From the NCBI RefSeq assembly GCF_900774055.1, contig NZ_CAAGSW010000001.1, positions 476,687-540,686 of the forward strand: DNA of 64,000 nt, in the 5' to 3' direction. Positions 54,977 to 63,799 of the stretch are shown one piece after another (position 1 is the stretch's first letter; each line of letters begins with the position of its first letter). The notes below the pieces were generated by a model. That model did not search any database. It was given only the letters and a program-made list of their open reading frames with translations, and was not told where the DNA came from. This DNA is from Methanococcoides sp. AM1. Its GTDB lineage: Archaea > Halobacteriota > Methanosarcinia > Methanosarcinales > Methanosarcinaceae. The position numbers and the translations under genes are program-made.

Positions 54977-56521
54977 TTATTCACTAATAGTTTTCTCATT
55001 TTCAAACGATGGCAACCGGACACGGATCTCAGTTCCATTACCTGTTTTACTATCGATGCCTATATCGCCTTTGTGTGCGCTTATGATCTTCTTACAGATG
55101 ATCAGGCCGTAGTCCCGGTTAGTGCAACAGATGTCACTTTCACTTGTATCTTCCGGAATGTCGGTACAAAACTGGGAAAGGATATCGTTTGGAATTCCCG
55201 GTCCTGCATCTCGTACAATGATATGCACAATTCCATTTTCTTCTGAAGCCGACAACGATACCGTTTCTCCTGCAGGAGTGAATTTTATTGCATTATCAAG
55301 CAGGTGTATTAGTACAGATTCGATATATTTGCTGTTGCCTTTCACTATTGGCAATGTTTCAGCTATCTCTTTTTTGAATTCAATACCTTTATGCTCTATG
55401 TTAGGGAGCATTCCGGCAGTTATGCTTTCCAGCATTTCTTTGAGGTCTATGAGACTAAATGTGTACTTTATGGTCTCATTTTGCATGTCGCTGACATAGA
55501 ACAGTGATTCTATCAAATGTCGAAGACGTTCTGAGTTATGGACAACAGTTTTCATGGTCTTCTTTTGATGTTCGTTCAAGTCGCCCAGGCGCTCATTGTG
55601 TAGAAGTTCACTAAATCCCTTTATCGATATCAGAGGGGTTCGAAGTTCGTGGTTGATGTTTGCCAGGAACTCATCCTTCATCTTATGGGAAAGACGAAGT
55701 TTCTCATTTGCTTTTGTGAGCTCTTCTTCCATGTTCGTTCTTTCGGTGTTGTCCTCACCTGACCGGATAATACCGATGATCTCCCCGTCTTCATCTTTTA
55801 AGATCACATCATGCCAGAGTATCAGCCTTTTTTCTGTTGTTCCATCGCTGTTTCTGGTCAGCAAAGGCAATTCGTGGAATTCAGGTAGTTCTCTTTTACC
55901 TTCAAGTATCTGGAATATTTCTTTTTCCTGGATATCTTTTGTATCTTCCGGGAAGAAACCGTTCAGGCTTTTTCCTATAATGTCCTCTTTCTCCCATCCC
56001 AGCACATTACAAGCTTTCTTATTGGCAAAAGCGATACTTGAATCTTTATCAACTATCATTATAATAGAACCGACAACATCAAGGTACTGGGAGGCCTGAT
56101 TCCGTTCTTCGATAACTTCATCCTGTAAATGTTTGATCTTTAACAACGCCTTCACACGTGTAGTGATCTCCATATAACTGACCGGTTTGTTAACGAAGTC
56201 ATCAGCTCCTTCTTCAAGGCTTTTTATCTTTTCATCCTTTTCATCGGGAGTCGTGATAATGACTATTGGTATGAGCTTTGTCCTTTCATTGCTCTTCAGG
56301 GTCCTGCATATCTCATGAGCAGCAAGGTCTGTTATCATGTTATCAAGCAGGATCAGGTCAGGTTCATCATCAATAGCTTTTTGAAGCCCTTCGTTTCCGG
56401 AATATGATCTGAGAATGTCATATTCAGAGATAAGAATGGATTCAAGAAGCTCGACACTGCCATCCTCGTTGTCGATGATGAGTATCTTTGACCTTTCTTT
56501 CCGGTTCATTTCTTTCTCCAT
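54977..56521 (-). CDS. Hybrid sensor: receiver-PAS-histidine kinase
   Basis: 514 aa, cytosolic, no membrane segment. The receiver domain (about 10-130) has the phospho-acceptor Asp in LILLDNMITD and Lys in FVNKPVS. A PAS domain lies at about 145-265 (IIMIVDKDSSIAFANKKACNVLGW). HisKA with phospho-His in NINHELRTPL is at about 292, and HATPase_c has N box LIHLLDNAIKFT and G boxes DAGPGIP and DYGLIICKKI. The N-terminal receiver suggests input from another kinase. Convergent with the Fe-S subunit gene; no partner regulator is adjacent. Confidence 0.92.
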   Translation of the reverse strand: MEKEMNRKERSKILIIDNEDGSVELLESILISEYDILRSYSGNEGLQKAIDDEPDLILLDNMITDLAAHEICRTLKSNERTKLIPIVIITTPDEKDEKIKSLEEGADDFVNKPVSYMEITTRVKALLKIKHLQDEVIEERNQASQYLDVVGSIIMIVDKDSSIAFANKKACNVLGWEKEDIIGKSLNGFFPEDTKDIQEKEIFQILEGKRELPEFHELPLLTRNSDGTTEKRLILWHDVILKDEDGEIIGIIRSGEDNTERTNMEEELTKANEKLRLSHKMKDEFLANINHELRTPLISIKGFSELLHNERLGDLNEHQKKTMKTVVHNSERLRHLIESLFYVSDMQNETIKYTFSLIDLKEMLESITAGMLPNIEHKGIEFKKEIAETLPIVKGNSKYIESVLIHLLDNAIKFTPAGETVSLSASEENGIVHIIVRDAGPGIPNDILSQFCTDIPEDTSESDICCTNRDYGLIICKKIISAHKGDIGIDSKTGNGTEIRVRLPSFENEKTISE

Positions 56522-56676
56522 GAAAATTATAACGGATCTATGACATATCCTCGAAGATAATGAAAATGGAATTTTGTGTGCGCTACCCTTTTTGATATTT
56601 TAGATAGCAGTAAAGACACATTTGCGATTTCTTATCTTTTCAAGTATTATCGATTAACCTTATGTTATAAAATCTT

Positions 56677-58548
56677 TCATCTTTTTGTCGATGATGATGT
56701 TTTCTTTCCTTTTCTTGATATGAGGCAGTTCCATGTATTTCCAATGAGGTCCTGTCGACCTGCCAGTTTGAGACCTTCGTATACAAGACTCTGGTTGTGC
56801 GGATCACGGTAGTGCATCATAGCACGTTGTATGTTCTTTTCTCTTCGTGATGTAGCTACATATACCTTCTTCCCTGTAAAGGGATCCATCCCTGTGTGGA
56901 ACATGCATGTGGCAGCTGTCATAGGGGTTGGTGTGAAGTCCTGTACCTGCTCAGTGTAACGGTTCGTCTCCTTGATGTACTCTGCCAGTTCGACCATATC
57001 TTCCATGGTGCAGGCAGGGTGCCCTGACATGAGAAATGTTACGAGATACTGGTCTTTGTTAAGCTTCTTGTTAGTCTTCTCAAAGATATCGGCAAATTCC
57101 TCGAAAACCTCTTTTCCAGGCTTTTTCATACAGTCAGTGACTTCTTTAGAATAGTGTTCAGGAGCGATCTTCAGCTGTCCACTAATATGATGTTCACATA
57201 GCTCTTCGATATACTCAGTATCAAGGAGTGCAAGGTCATAGCGTACTCCGTAACTTACAAAGACATTCTTTACTTCTGGGATCTCCCGAAGGCGGCGTAA
57301 CATCTCTATGTTCTCTTTGTGGGATGTGTCCATGGAGGGGCAGGGTTCCGGATACAGGCAGAGTTTATCCTTGCATGCTCCGCTCTTTTCCCATTTCTTG
57401 CACTTCATGGCGTACATGTTGGCGCTGGGGCCTCCAACTCCGATTATATTACCTTTGAATCCTTTTAGTTTTGTAAGCAAGTGTGCTTCACGCACTATGG
57501 ACTCGATGCTTCGGCTTGAGACAGTACGTCCCTGATGTTGGGTTATAGCACAGAAAGAACAGCTTCCAAAGCAACCTCTGTGAGTTGTAATGGAGAATTT
57601 AACAGTTTCCAGTGCCGGCACTTTTTCCTTGTAAGAGGGATGTTCATCCCTTGTGTAAGGCAACTCGTAGACATGGTCAAGTTCCTCCTGGGAAAGTTGC
57701 CTCATCGGAGGGTTCTGGATGATGGTAGTTTTTGGATGAGGTTGTATTAGCGTTATGCCTCTGACAGGATCCTGCTGCTCATACATAAGTTTGAATGCTT
57801 TTGCATAGAGCTGCTTGTCAGATGATACTTCTGTGTAGGATGGGAGTTCCACGTAAGGGAGAGTGGTATCTTCACCTGTCTTCATTTCCTTCCATTTTTT
57901 TACTTCCAGCTTCCATGCGGTTCCCCTGATGTTCCTTATGCTGCTGATATCTTCGCCGGCATCAAGCCTGCGGGCAATTTCCGTGGTCTGCAATTCTCCC
58001 ATTCCATAGACCAGCAGGTCTGCAGGTGCATCTGCAAGTATGGATTGCCTTACTTTGTCGGACCAGTAGTCATATTCTGCAAAACGGCGGAGCGATGCTT
58101 CAATACCTCCGATCACGATAGGCACGTCAGGGTATGCTTCCTTTATTCTGTTGGAATAGACGACTGTTGTGCGATTTGGACGTAGTCCGGATTTGCCGCC
58201 CGGGGAGTACAGGTCCTTTGGCCGGGGTTTGAGTGCAGGTGTGTAATTGCTGACCATTGAGTCAGTGTTGCCTGCAGCTACTGCGAAAAAGAGGCGGGGT
58301 CTGCCAAGTTTCATGAAATCGTCAGTATTATCCCATTCTGGCTGGGCGATTATTCCAACTTTAAAACCGGCATCCTCGAGAACACGACCTATTATTGTTA
58401 CACCAAAACCGGGATGGTCTACGTATGCATCTCCGGTCACGATGATAATATCAAGTTCATCCCATCCTCGTCTTTTGCACTCTTTGCGGTCCATGGGGAG
58501 AAATTTTGACTCATCAGAGCCTTTTGGTTTACGTTTTTTTCCTGACAT
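56677..58548 (-). CDS. YgiQ-family radical SAM protein
   Basis: 623 aa. The N-terminal part has a B12-binding-like region (TGDAYVDHPGFGVTIIGRVLE) and VIGGIEASLRRFAEYDYW. The radical SAM cluster motif is GCFGSCSFCAITQHQGR (C-x3-C-x2-C, about residue 330). Downstream come HISGQLKIAPEH and FTPTPMTAATCMFHTGMDP. This is the UPF0313/YgiQ family; the reaction is not established. Length is normal. It begins an apparent operon with the metallo-beta-lactamase and tatD genes in the reverse direction order (tatD, MBL, ygiQ). Confidence 0.92.
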   Translation of the reverse strand: MSGKKRKPKGSDESKFLPMDRKECKRRGWDELDIIIVTGDAYVDHPGFGVTIIGRVLEDAGFKVGIIAQPEWDNTDDFMKLGRPRLFFAVAAGNTDSMVSNYTPALKPRPKDLYSPGGKSGLRPNRTTVVYSNRIKEAYPDVPIVIGGIEASLRRFAEYDYWSDKVRQSILADAPADLLVYGMGELQTTEIARRLDAGEDISSIRNIRGTAWKLEVKKWKEMKTGEDTTLPYVELPSYTEVSSDKQLYAKAFKLMYEQQDPVRGITLIQPHPKTTIIQNPPMRQLSQEELDHVYELPYTRDEHPSYKEKVPALETVKFSITTHRGCFGSCSFCAITQHQGRTVSSRSIESIVREAHLLTKLKGFKGNIIGVGGPSANMYAMKCKKWEKSGACKDKLCLYPEPCPSMDTSHKENIEMLRRLREIPEVKNVFVSYGVRYDLALLDTEYIEELCEHHISGQLKIAPEHYSKEVTDCMKKPGKEVFEEFADIFEKTNKKLNKDQYLVTFLMSGHPACTMEDMVELAEYIKETNRYTEQVQDFTPTPMTAATCMFHTGMDPFTGKKVYVATSRREKNIQRAMMHYRDPHNQSLVYEGLKLAGRQDLIGNTWNCLISRKGKKTSSSTKR

Positions 58549-58559
58549 GATCTTTCTCT

Positions 58560-59195
58560 TTATCGGAATGTTTTTGACATCTGCAGGGACAGGCGTATCT
58601 GTTTGTTCACGTCCTCACTGGTTACAGGTCCGTGTCCGGGGTACAGGGTGATAACGTCCAGCTCGGTGAGCTTTTCGATCGATCTTGAAAGGTCTTCCAT
58701 GTTTCCTCCTGCAAAATCAGTACGTCCAATGCCTCCATTAGGGAACACGGTGTCCCCTGAAAAAAGTCCTTTGGAATAAGGCTCGTAGAGGCTGATACCA
58801 CCTGGGGTATGTCCCGGTGTATGGATCACCTGAAGTGCTTCGGTGTCATTTATCCGGACGATATCACCGTTCTCATAGAGTATGTCCGGTTCGAAGTCCG
58901 GTGCGGGGGATGAGAATAACATGGATGCGCTTGACTCTTCACTTTTCAAAGATGCGGCATCGTCCTTGTGTATGGCGATGGGGGCATCACAGAGCTCGGC
59001 TACAGGTTTTGCAGCTGCACTGTGATCAAAATGTCCATGGGTGAGGATTACCAGTTCGATGTTCTTCGGTTCTGTCAGCTCTTCCAGCTTTTGGATAAGT
59101 TTGTTCGTATCCATTCCCGGATCGATGAGTATCTTTCCATTGATGATGTATGAATTGGATGCATATGGGGATGTGTTGATCCTCTGAACTTTCAT
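58560..59195 (-). CDS. Metallo-beta-lactamase-fold hydrolase (glyoxalase II-like)
   Basis: 211 aa. Binuclear zinc site motif THGHFDHSAAA (H-x-H-x-D-H, about 52-62), second-site histidine in HTPGHTPGGISLY (about 130), bridging Asp in FSGDTVFP and final His in YPGHGPVT. Full set of ligands, so an active hydrolase is expected, probably of a thioester. The stop is 12 bp from the ygiQ start, so co-transcription is likely. Confidence 0.92.
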   Translation of the reverse strand: MKVQRINTSPYASNSYIINGKILIDPGMDTNKLIQKLEELTEPKNIELVILTHGHFDHSAAAKPVAELCDAPIAIHKDDAASLKSEESSASMLFSSPAPDFEPDILYENGDIVRINDTEALQVIHTPGHTPGGISLYEPYSKGLFSGDTVFPNGGIGRTDFAGGNMEDLSRSIEKLTELDVITLYPGHGPVTSEDVNKQIRLSLQMSKTFR

Positions 59196-59216
59196 TATGT
59201 ATCTCCTTTTGTGATC

Positions 59217-59972
59217 TTAAAGACCAAATACACTTCTTGTATTTTTAAGGGTTGCCTTTGCAATTGCTTCTTCTTCAATTTCCTTTGCTTCTGCAATTAC
59301 CGGAAGTATGTCCAGCACGAATGCTGGCTCATTGCGTCCCTTTCTGGGGGATAAGTAAGGGCTGTCGGTCTCGATCAGCATTCTGTCAAGAGGTACATTT
59401 TCAGCTATGGACCTGTGATGATCTGAAAAACATACGATAGTAGGGATGGAGATGTAGTATCCGGCATCTGTTATCATATTGGCGGTCTCTGCTGACCCTC
59501 CGTAGCAATGGAAGATGACCTTATCAAGGTCCCTGACCATCTCGAAAGAATCTTCTTCAGCTTCCCTTCCATGGATAATTAGTGGTTTATCATAACTGTC
59601 TGCTATCTCGATGACCCTCCGGAAGTATTCTTTCTGGTGTTCCCTTTCCTTGTTGTCCTTATAATAGTGGTAATCAAGACCAGCTTCGCCGATACCAACA
59701 CTATGCTCAGCTTCCTGTTCAAGCTGGAGAAGGATCTCATCGGCGACTTCGTTACCATAATGAGAAACAACAAGTGGGCTCAGGCCAATTGTAGGATGAA
59801 TAAAATCGTATTCTTTTGCAAGTGCGAGTGTTGATATGTTCGTCTTAAGGTCAATACCTGAATTGACCATTTCAACAACACCCGCATTGCGTGCTCGTTC
59901 AATTACTTCTTCACGGTCACGTTTGAATTTTGGAAAATCCAGGTGACAGTGTGAATCTATGACCTCTTGCAT
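59217..59972 (-). CDS. tatD: TatD-family metal-dependent hydrolase/DNase
   Basis: 251 aa. Metal ligands: DSHCHLDF (His7/His9-type pair at the N-terminus), E in GIGEAGLDYHY (about 95), H in LIIHGREAE, H in VIFHCYGG and D in IETDSPYLSP (about 203). Family enzymes are 3'-5' exonucleases or deoxyribonucleases. The start ATG at 59972 lies only 12 bp from the left 31-bp repeat of the integrated cassette, so this gene lost its direct junction with the leuA-family gene upstream. Confidence 0.94.
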   Translation of the reverse strand: MQEVIDSHCHLDFPKFKRDREEVIERARNAGVVEMVNSGIDLKTNISTLALAKEYDFIHPTIGLSPLVVSHYGNEVADEILLQLEQEAEHSVGIGEAGLDYHYYKDNKEREHQKEYFRRVIEIADSYDKPLIIHGREAEEDSFEMVRDLDKVIFHCYGGSAETANMITDAGYYISIPTIVCFSDHHRSIAENVPLDRMLIETDSPYLSPRKGRNEPAFVLDILPVIAEAKEIEEEAIAKATLKNTRSVFGL

Positions 59973-59984
59973 GCTCCTTATGTT

Positions 59985-60015
59985 TTAAGGAGCATGTTAA
60001 TAGCTGTTACGAGCG
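59985..60015. repeat. Left 31-bp direct repeat of the cassette (att-like)
   Basis: ttaaggagcatgttaatagc followed by tgttacgagcg, identical over 31 bp to 61739-61769. On the minus strand it encodes the end of the leuA-family protein ([12 protein letters not shown]); here the last codons after the core read AAA ACA TAA, directly upstream of tatD. Confidence 0.9.
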
Positions 60016-60085
60016 TTTTCAGTTATATTGTTTTAAATGCTCTAACATGACAACTCTTATTAATTAATAAACAGAATCTCGGTTC

Positions 60086-61342
60086 ATGGTTGTTCGACAA
60101 ACTCTGAAAACTCGCGAATTTGGATATGAATTGTCAGGATTCGAACACAATCTTATCTTTGAAAAGGATGAAATCGGGTTTGTGAGATTTGATGGGAGAA
60201 GTCGATCTATCTTTTATCTTGATCCATCTCCATTTTTTCAAAGCCCAAAAAGAGAAATCTATGCAATAAGAGATTCAGATGTTCCTCTCCCTAGTAAAAA
60301 TGAACTTATTGAAGTGACCTCTTTTGAGCTTGAAAGAGTTGTTAGTGGCAAAATGAACAATCTAGTTAATACTAACGTAAAGTATGTGAGATCTTGGGAA
60401 AAGATAGATCCCAACAAACTACTTCATCGAAAGGTTATGAATTCAGAGGAGTATGTTGATTTTTTTAAAAGGCCATTTAAAAAGGAAGCTGAGAATATAG
60501 ATGAAATAGCACAGACACTAGCGTTGTGTTCTGTTTCTTCAAATGCAGTTGGTATTAATGAGAAAGGTGGTATTGATTCAGGTATCATCTCTAAAAAAAG
60601 TGGCTGGGAGCACTTCAAGTCTATAATGAGAATTATACCAAAGGAATTTAAATCGACAAAATCTGCATATTATTACAATTCACTTGAAGTTGAAAAAAAT
60701 GTGAATTCAATAGATAGCTTGGAAGTGAATTTGTCAATATTTAATCCAAAAGAAATGTTTGTGCATGTTCCAGTAACATTTGATATTGATACAAGGCGTA
60801 GAGACGAATATCTAAAAGATATTTCATTTGAAATCCCATTTGCTCGAGCACAACTGATTGATTCTCTTATGTTTCAACCAGTAATCACAAAAAAAGCTGA
60901 GAAACGCCTCACTGATCGTATCTATGATATGATTGAAACGTTTACTCATGCAGATAAATTGTCATACAAACAAGACTTAGGCGATGCGGGTCCTAAGATA
61001 GCCTCCAGTATTGCTAGAATGAATTTTAAAACAGAAGTTTCTGTTGATGATGTAGACAATGGTTATTACAATTGGTTGGACATGTTTCATCATTCTCAAC
61101 AATTTAGAGATTCCAATCTTGAAACAAATGAAATTTTCCGTCTATCCGAAAATGCCAGAAATCTCTATCTTGAGATGGAACAATACTTTGGTGTGGATAC
61201 GATTATTGACATTGCAGATATTGAAAAAATTACACATCTTTCCCCAAAAGCACTTTCAGATGCTATTTCTAAATTGGTAAGCGTAGGTGCAGCATACTCG
61301 CCGAGGCAAAAAACAATTAAATTGTTGTCATTTAGAATTTAA
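60086..61342 (+). CDS. Cassette-encoded hypothetical protein (418 aa) with C-terminal winged helix
   Basis: Not recognised. Residues 1-120 are strand-rich (ELSGFEHNLIFEKDEIGFVRF). A central part contains VPVTFDIDTRRRDEYLKDISFEIPFARAQLID. Residues about 285-345 are helical and resemble the lid region next to an MCM/AAA+ module, without any Walker motif. The last ~70 residues look like a winged helix (LSENARNLYLEMEQYF...ITHLSPKALSDAISKLVSVG). It may bind DNA as an element-maintenance protein, but this is inference. No ribosome-binding site is visible; a TATA-like ttattaattaataa (60057-60070) suggests a leaderless mRNA. Confidence 0.72.
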   Translation: MVVRQTLKTREFGYELSGFEHNLIFEKDEIGFVRFDGRSRSIFYLDPSPFFQSPKREIYAIRDSDVPLPSKNELIEVTSFELERVVSGKMNNLVNTNVKYVRSWEKIDPNKLLHRKVMNSEEYVDFFKRPFKKEAENIDEIAQTLALCSVSSNAVGINEKGGIDSGIISKKSGWEHFKSIMRIIPKEFKSTKSAYYYNSLEVEKNVNSIDSLEVNLSIFNPKEMFVHVPVTFDIDTRRRDEYLKDISFEIPFARAQLIDSLMFQPVITKKAEKRLTDRIYDMIETFTHADKLSYKQDLGDAGPKIASSIARMNFKTEVSVDDVDNGYYNWLDMFHHSQQFRDSNLETNEIFRLSENARNLYLEMEQYFGVDTIIDIADIEKITHLSPKALSDAISKLVSVGAAYSPRQKTIKLLSFRI

Positions 61343-61355
61343 TTGAGGTTAAGGT

Positions 61356-61589
61356 ATGATTACACAAGAAATGTACGATGCTGTGGAAGAATCTGATGAG
61401 CTAAAATGGGATGTACTCAAGTATGACGATTAGATTGAAGATATAAATCGTAAAATAGAAGCAGCAATTAATGATAATGTGAAATTTGATTTGTATCAAG
61501 AACGTAAAAGAATACAGGAATTACTCGATGCTACAAAGTCGCGCATTGATGAAATACAATCTGTGTTTAATCCTATATCTTTTGATTAA
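61356..61589 (+). CDS. Small cassette gene with an in-frame UAG (77 codons)
   Basis: A GAGGT ribosome-binding site (61345-61349) lies 6 nt before ATG 61356. The frame runs 25 codons (MITQEMYDAVEESDELKW...), meets TAG at 61431-61433, and continues without interruption to TAA at 61587-61589. The part after the TAG is strongly helical and charged (LYQERKRIQELLDATKSRID), like a coiled coil, and keeps the same composition as the part before. It is either a pyrrolysine-containing or readthrough protein, or a gene broken by a nonsense mutation. It follows the 418-aa gene by 13 bp. Confidence 0.6.
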
Positions 61590-61630
61590 TTTTTTAAATA
61601 AATGCGATATATTATCCAAAAAACAGTAAT

Positions 61631-61656
61631 GCTTCACAATTATGTGAAGCTTTATT
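61631..61656 (+). terminator. Terminator of the cassette genes
   Basis: gcttcaca (61631-61638) and tgtgaagc (61643-61650) form a perfect 8-bp stem with a 4-nt loop, followed by tttatt. A second small hairpin, agcct/aggct (about 61681-61695), follows. Confidence 0.75.
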
Positions 61657-61731
61657 GATGGTCTTTATATGGAAGTCACAAGCCTAAGATAAGGCTCATG
61701 ATATCCATTGTTAAATTGCTCGTAAAAGTTC

Positions 61732-63277
61732 TTACGTCTTAAGGAGCATGTTAATAGCTGTTACGAGCGCTTCTACCGAGGCAAGGACAATATCCGCGTT
61801 TGCGGCACGGGCTGTGACTATTCTACCCTTTTGGTCCTGCACACCGATAATGACCTCTGCCAGTGCATCTGCACCGCCGGTCACTGCTTCTATCCTGAAG
61901 TCATGTATGCTTACGCTTGTTGCATGTTTTCCGATGAGTGTCTCAACGGCTTTCAGGGCTGCATCCACAGGTCCGACACCTACATCAGATGTGATGCGTT
62001 CGGTTCCGTTGACCAGGGCCTTTACAACAGCTGTTGATGTGGTGACGTTTCCTGTCATCACACTCACCTCTTTGAGATCGATAGTTGGCATTCCTTCCGG
62101 TTTACCAAGGATATCGAATGCTATCACATAGAGGTCGGCATCGGTTATGCGTTTGCCTTTGTCTGCAAGCAGTTTTACCTTGTCGATTATGGCATTGAGC
62201 TGTTCATCGGAAGGATGGATGTTCGCAGATTGAAGTGATCTGAGAACTGCATGTTTGCCTGCGTGTTTTCCGAGTACTATCCTGCGCGTATGACCAACCA
62301 TTTCCGGTGTCATGATGCCGGGTTCGAATGTATCGGAGTTCTCGAGGACGCCGTGTGTGTGTATGCCTGATTCATGGGCAAATGCGTTCTCTCCGACTAT
62401 CGGCATATGCGGTGGAATGGCCACTCCTGTATAACGTTCTACCATGCGTGCAGTTTCAACGATGTATTCGGTGTTGATGTTCGTCTTTGCACCATAGATA
62501 GAGCGCAAGCTCATTACTGTTTCCGCAAGATCGGCATTTCCTGCACGTTCTCCAAGTCCGTTGACCGTAACTTGTGCCTGGCTTGCACCGGCTTCTATGG
62601 CCATCAGACTGTTTGCTACGGCAAGTCCGAAGTCATTGTGGCAGTGAGTGTCGATAGGGATATTGATCTCCTTATCCAGTTCACTTATGAGGCGATACAT
62701 GCCTGATGGAGCTATCACTCCCACGGTATCGGGAACGTTGATGATGTCACATCCTGCAGCTTCTACTGCTTTGTAGACCTCGATCAGATAGTCCATATCT
62801 GTTCTGGTTGCGTCCATTGCAGAGAACATGCAGCGCATGCCGTGGTCCTTGATGTACTCTACGGCATTGATCGCCATTTCAATTACTTCTTCACGGCTCT
62901 TCTTGATAGTATGTATCCTCTGGATGTCAGATGTTGATACGAAGGTGTGTATCATTCCTACGTCTGCCTGAATACAGGCATCAAGGTCCTTTGTGAGAAC
63001 ACGTGCAAGTCCGCATACCTCTGATGTGAGACCTGCGGTTGCGATATTATGCACGGATTCCATATCACCTGCAGAGGCTATTGGGAATCCTGCCTCGATA
63101 GTATCCACTCCAAGCTTTGCAAGCTGATGAGCGATCTCGATCTTTTGCTCAGGAGTAAGGGATACACCAGGGGTTTGTTCGCCATCACGAAGGGTCGTGT
63201 CAAAAATGCTTATCTTTCGGTCTTGAATCGGTTTATCGCCGTAAAAAGCGATCCCTCAGTTGTGTAGTTGTATCCAT
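61732..63277 (-). CDS. leuA: 2-isopropylmalate/citramalate/homocitrate synthase family, apparent 5' frameshift
   Basis: Condenses acetyl-CoA with a 2-oxoacid; leucine, isoleucine or coenzyme B pathway membership cannot be settled by eye. The essential metal/substrate motif [15 protein letters not shown] lies at about 63140-63186, upstream of the first standard in-frame start (GTG 63108), so a shorter gene would be inactive. Upstream the frame is open only to a TGA with no ATG/GTG/TTG. The natural start [11 protein letters not shown] (ATG 63277) is one base out of frame. Removing one T from the T5 run (63243-63247) joins them. [19 protein letters not shown] and the C-terminal regulatory domain are intact. 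Confidence 0.85.
61739..61769. repeat. Right 31-bp direct repeat of the cassette (att-like)
   Basis: Identical to 59985-60015. It forms the last codons of the present leuA-family reading frame on the minus strand. The adjoining cassette sequence provides the last two codons and stop. Confidence 0.9.
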
Positions 63278-63645
63278 AATGATCGTATAAACTACATGAT
63301 TAATGGTATAAATAGGAAATGGTGGTTGTATTAGTTTCTTCAGGAGATTACTATATAGAATGTATTGCACTCCGGCAAGGTCACGGCAGTCCAGGATGAT
63401 ACAAGGTATGTCAGGGCAGGTTTCATCATGAATTCTTTGTACCGGACCATTTGGTATATTCCCATTTTAACTTCTTATGATGGCGATTTCCTTATAATTT
63501 CAAGTGTGAACAGACATTTGAAAGAAGCCTTTGATCCATTGGAAATTTGGCATATGTGTTATCGAAAAAAGCCTGTCATTTGGTTCCCATATATACCCAT
63601 GTCACATATTGTCACACAACGTATATATGCAAGGGAGCTATTGTA

Positions 63646-63700
63646 GGGGTGCTCTCAATGAGCTGGTTGCTGTCGATTCTGACACGATCTGTTGAGAGTT
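63646..63700 (+). ncRNA. Candidate small RNA 1 in the terminal region
   Basis: About 26 nt after the TATA box at 63621-63630, ctctcaa (63652-63658) pairs with ttgagag (63692-63698), closing a 33-nt loop. No open frame with a ribosome-binding site follows. The evidence is limited to promoter spacing and one stem. Confidence 0.3.
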
Positions 63701-63799
63701 CGAAAAACGTGATATATTTTCACGCATATCGGCACATTCTCCAAAAATGTGTCACAATCTTCCGAATCGGAAGGTATATATGCGATGGAATGTATCAAG

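Larger units (their letters stand above)
59985..61769. mobile_element. 1754-bp integrated cassette at the 3' end of the leuA-family gene
   Basis: Perfect 31-bp direct repeats bound the segment. The right repeat joins the intact gene body and the cassette-side sequence supplies a synonymous ending (AAG ACG TAA), so the host gene's C-terminus is restored exactly. This is typical of site-specific integration into a gene's 3' end. Cargo: a 418-aa unknown protein, a small gene crossed by UAG, and a terminator. No integrase or transposase is present, so mobilisation would have to occur in trans. Codon choice and the AT-rich composition differ from the flanking housekeeping genes. Confidence 0.78.

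Noticed and set aside
60086..61342. The cassette 418-aa protein as a tyrosine recombinase
   Set aside because: No R...HxxR...Y catalytic set is visible; the C-terminus reads as a winged helix.
59985..61769. Reading the 31-bp repeats as a transposon target-site duplication
   Set aside because: 31 bp is far longer than usual duplications. No terminal inverted repeats or transposase are present, and the flanks differ by synonymous changes right beside the core, which fits att-type exchange better.
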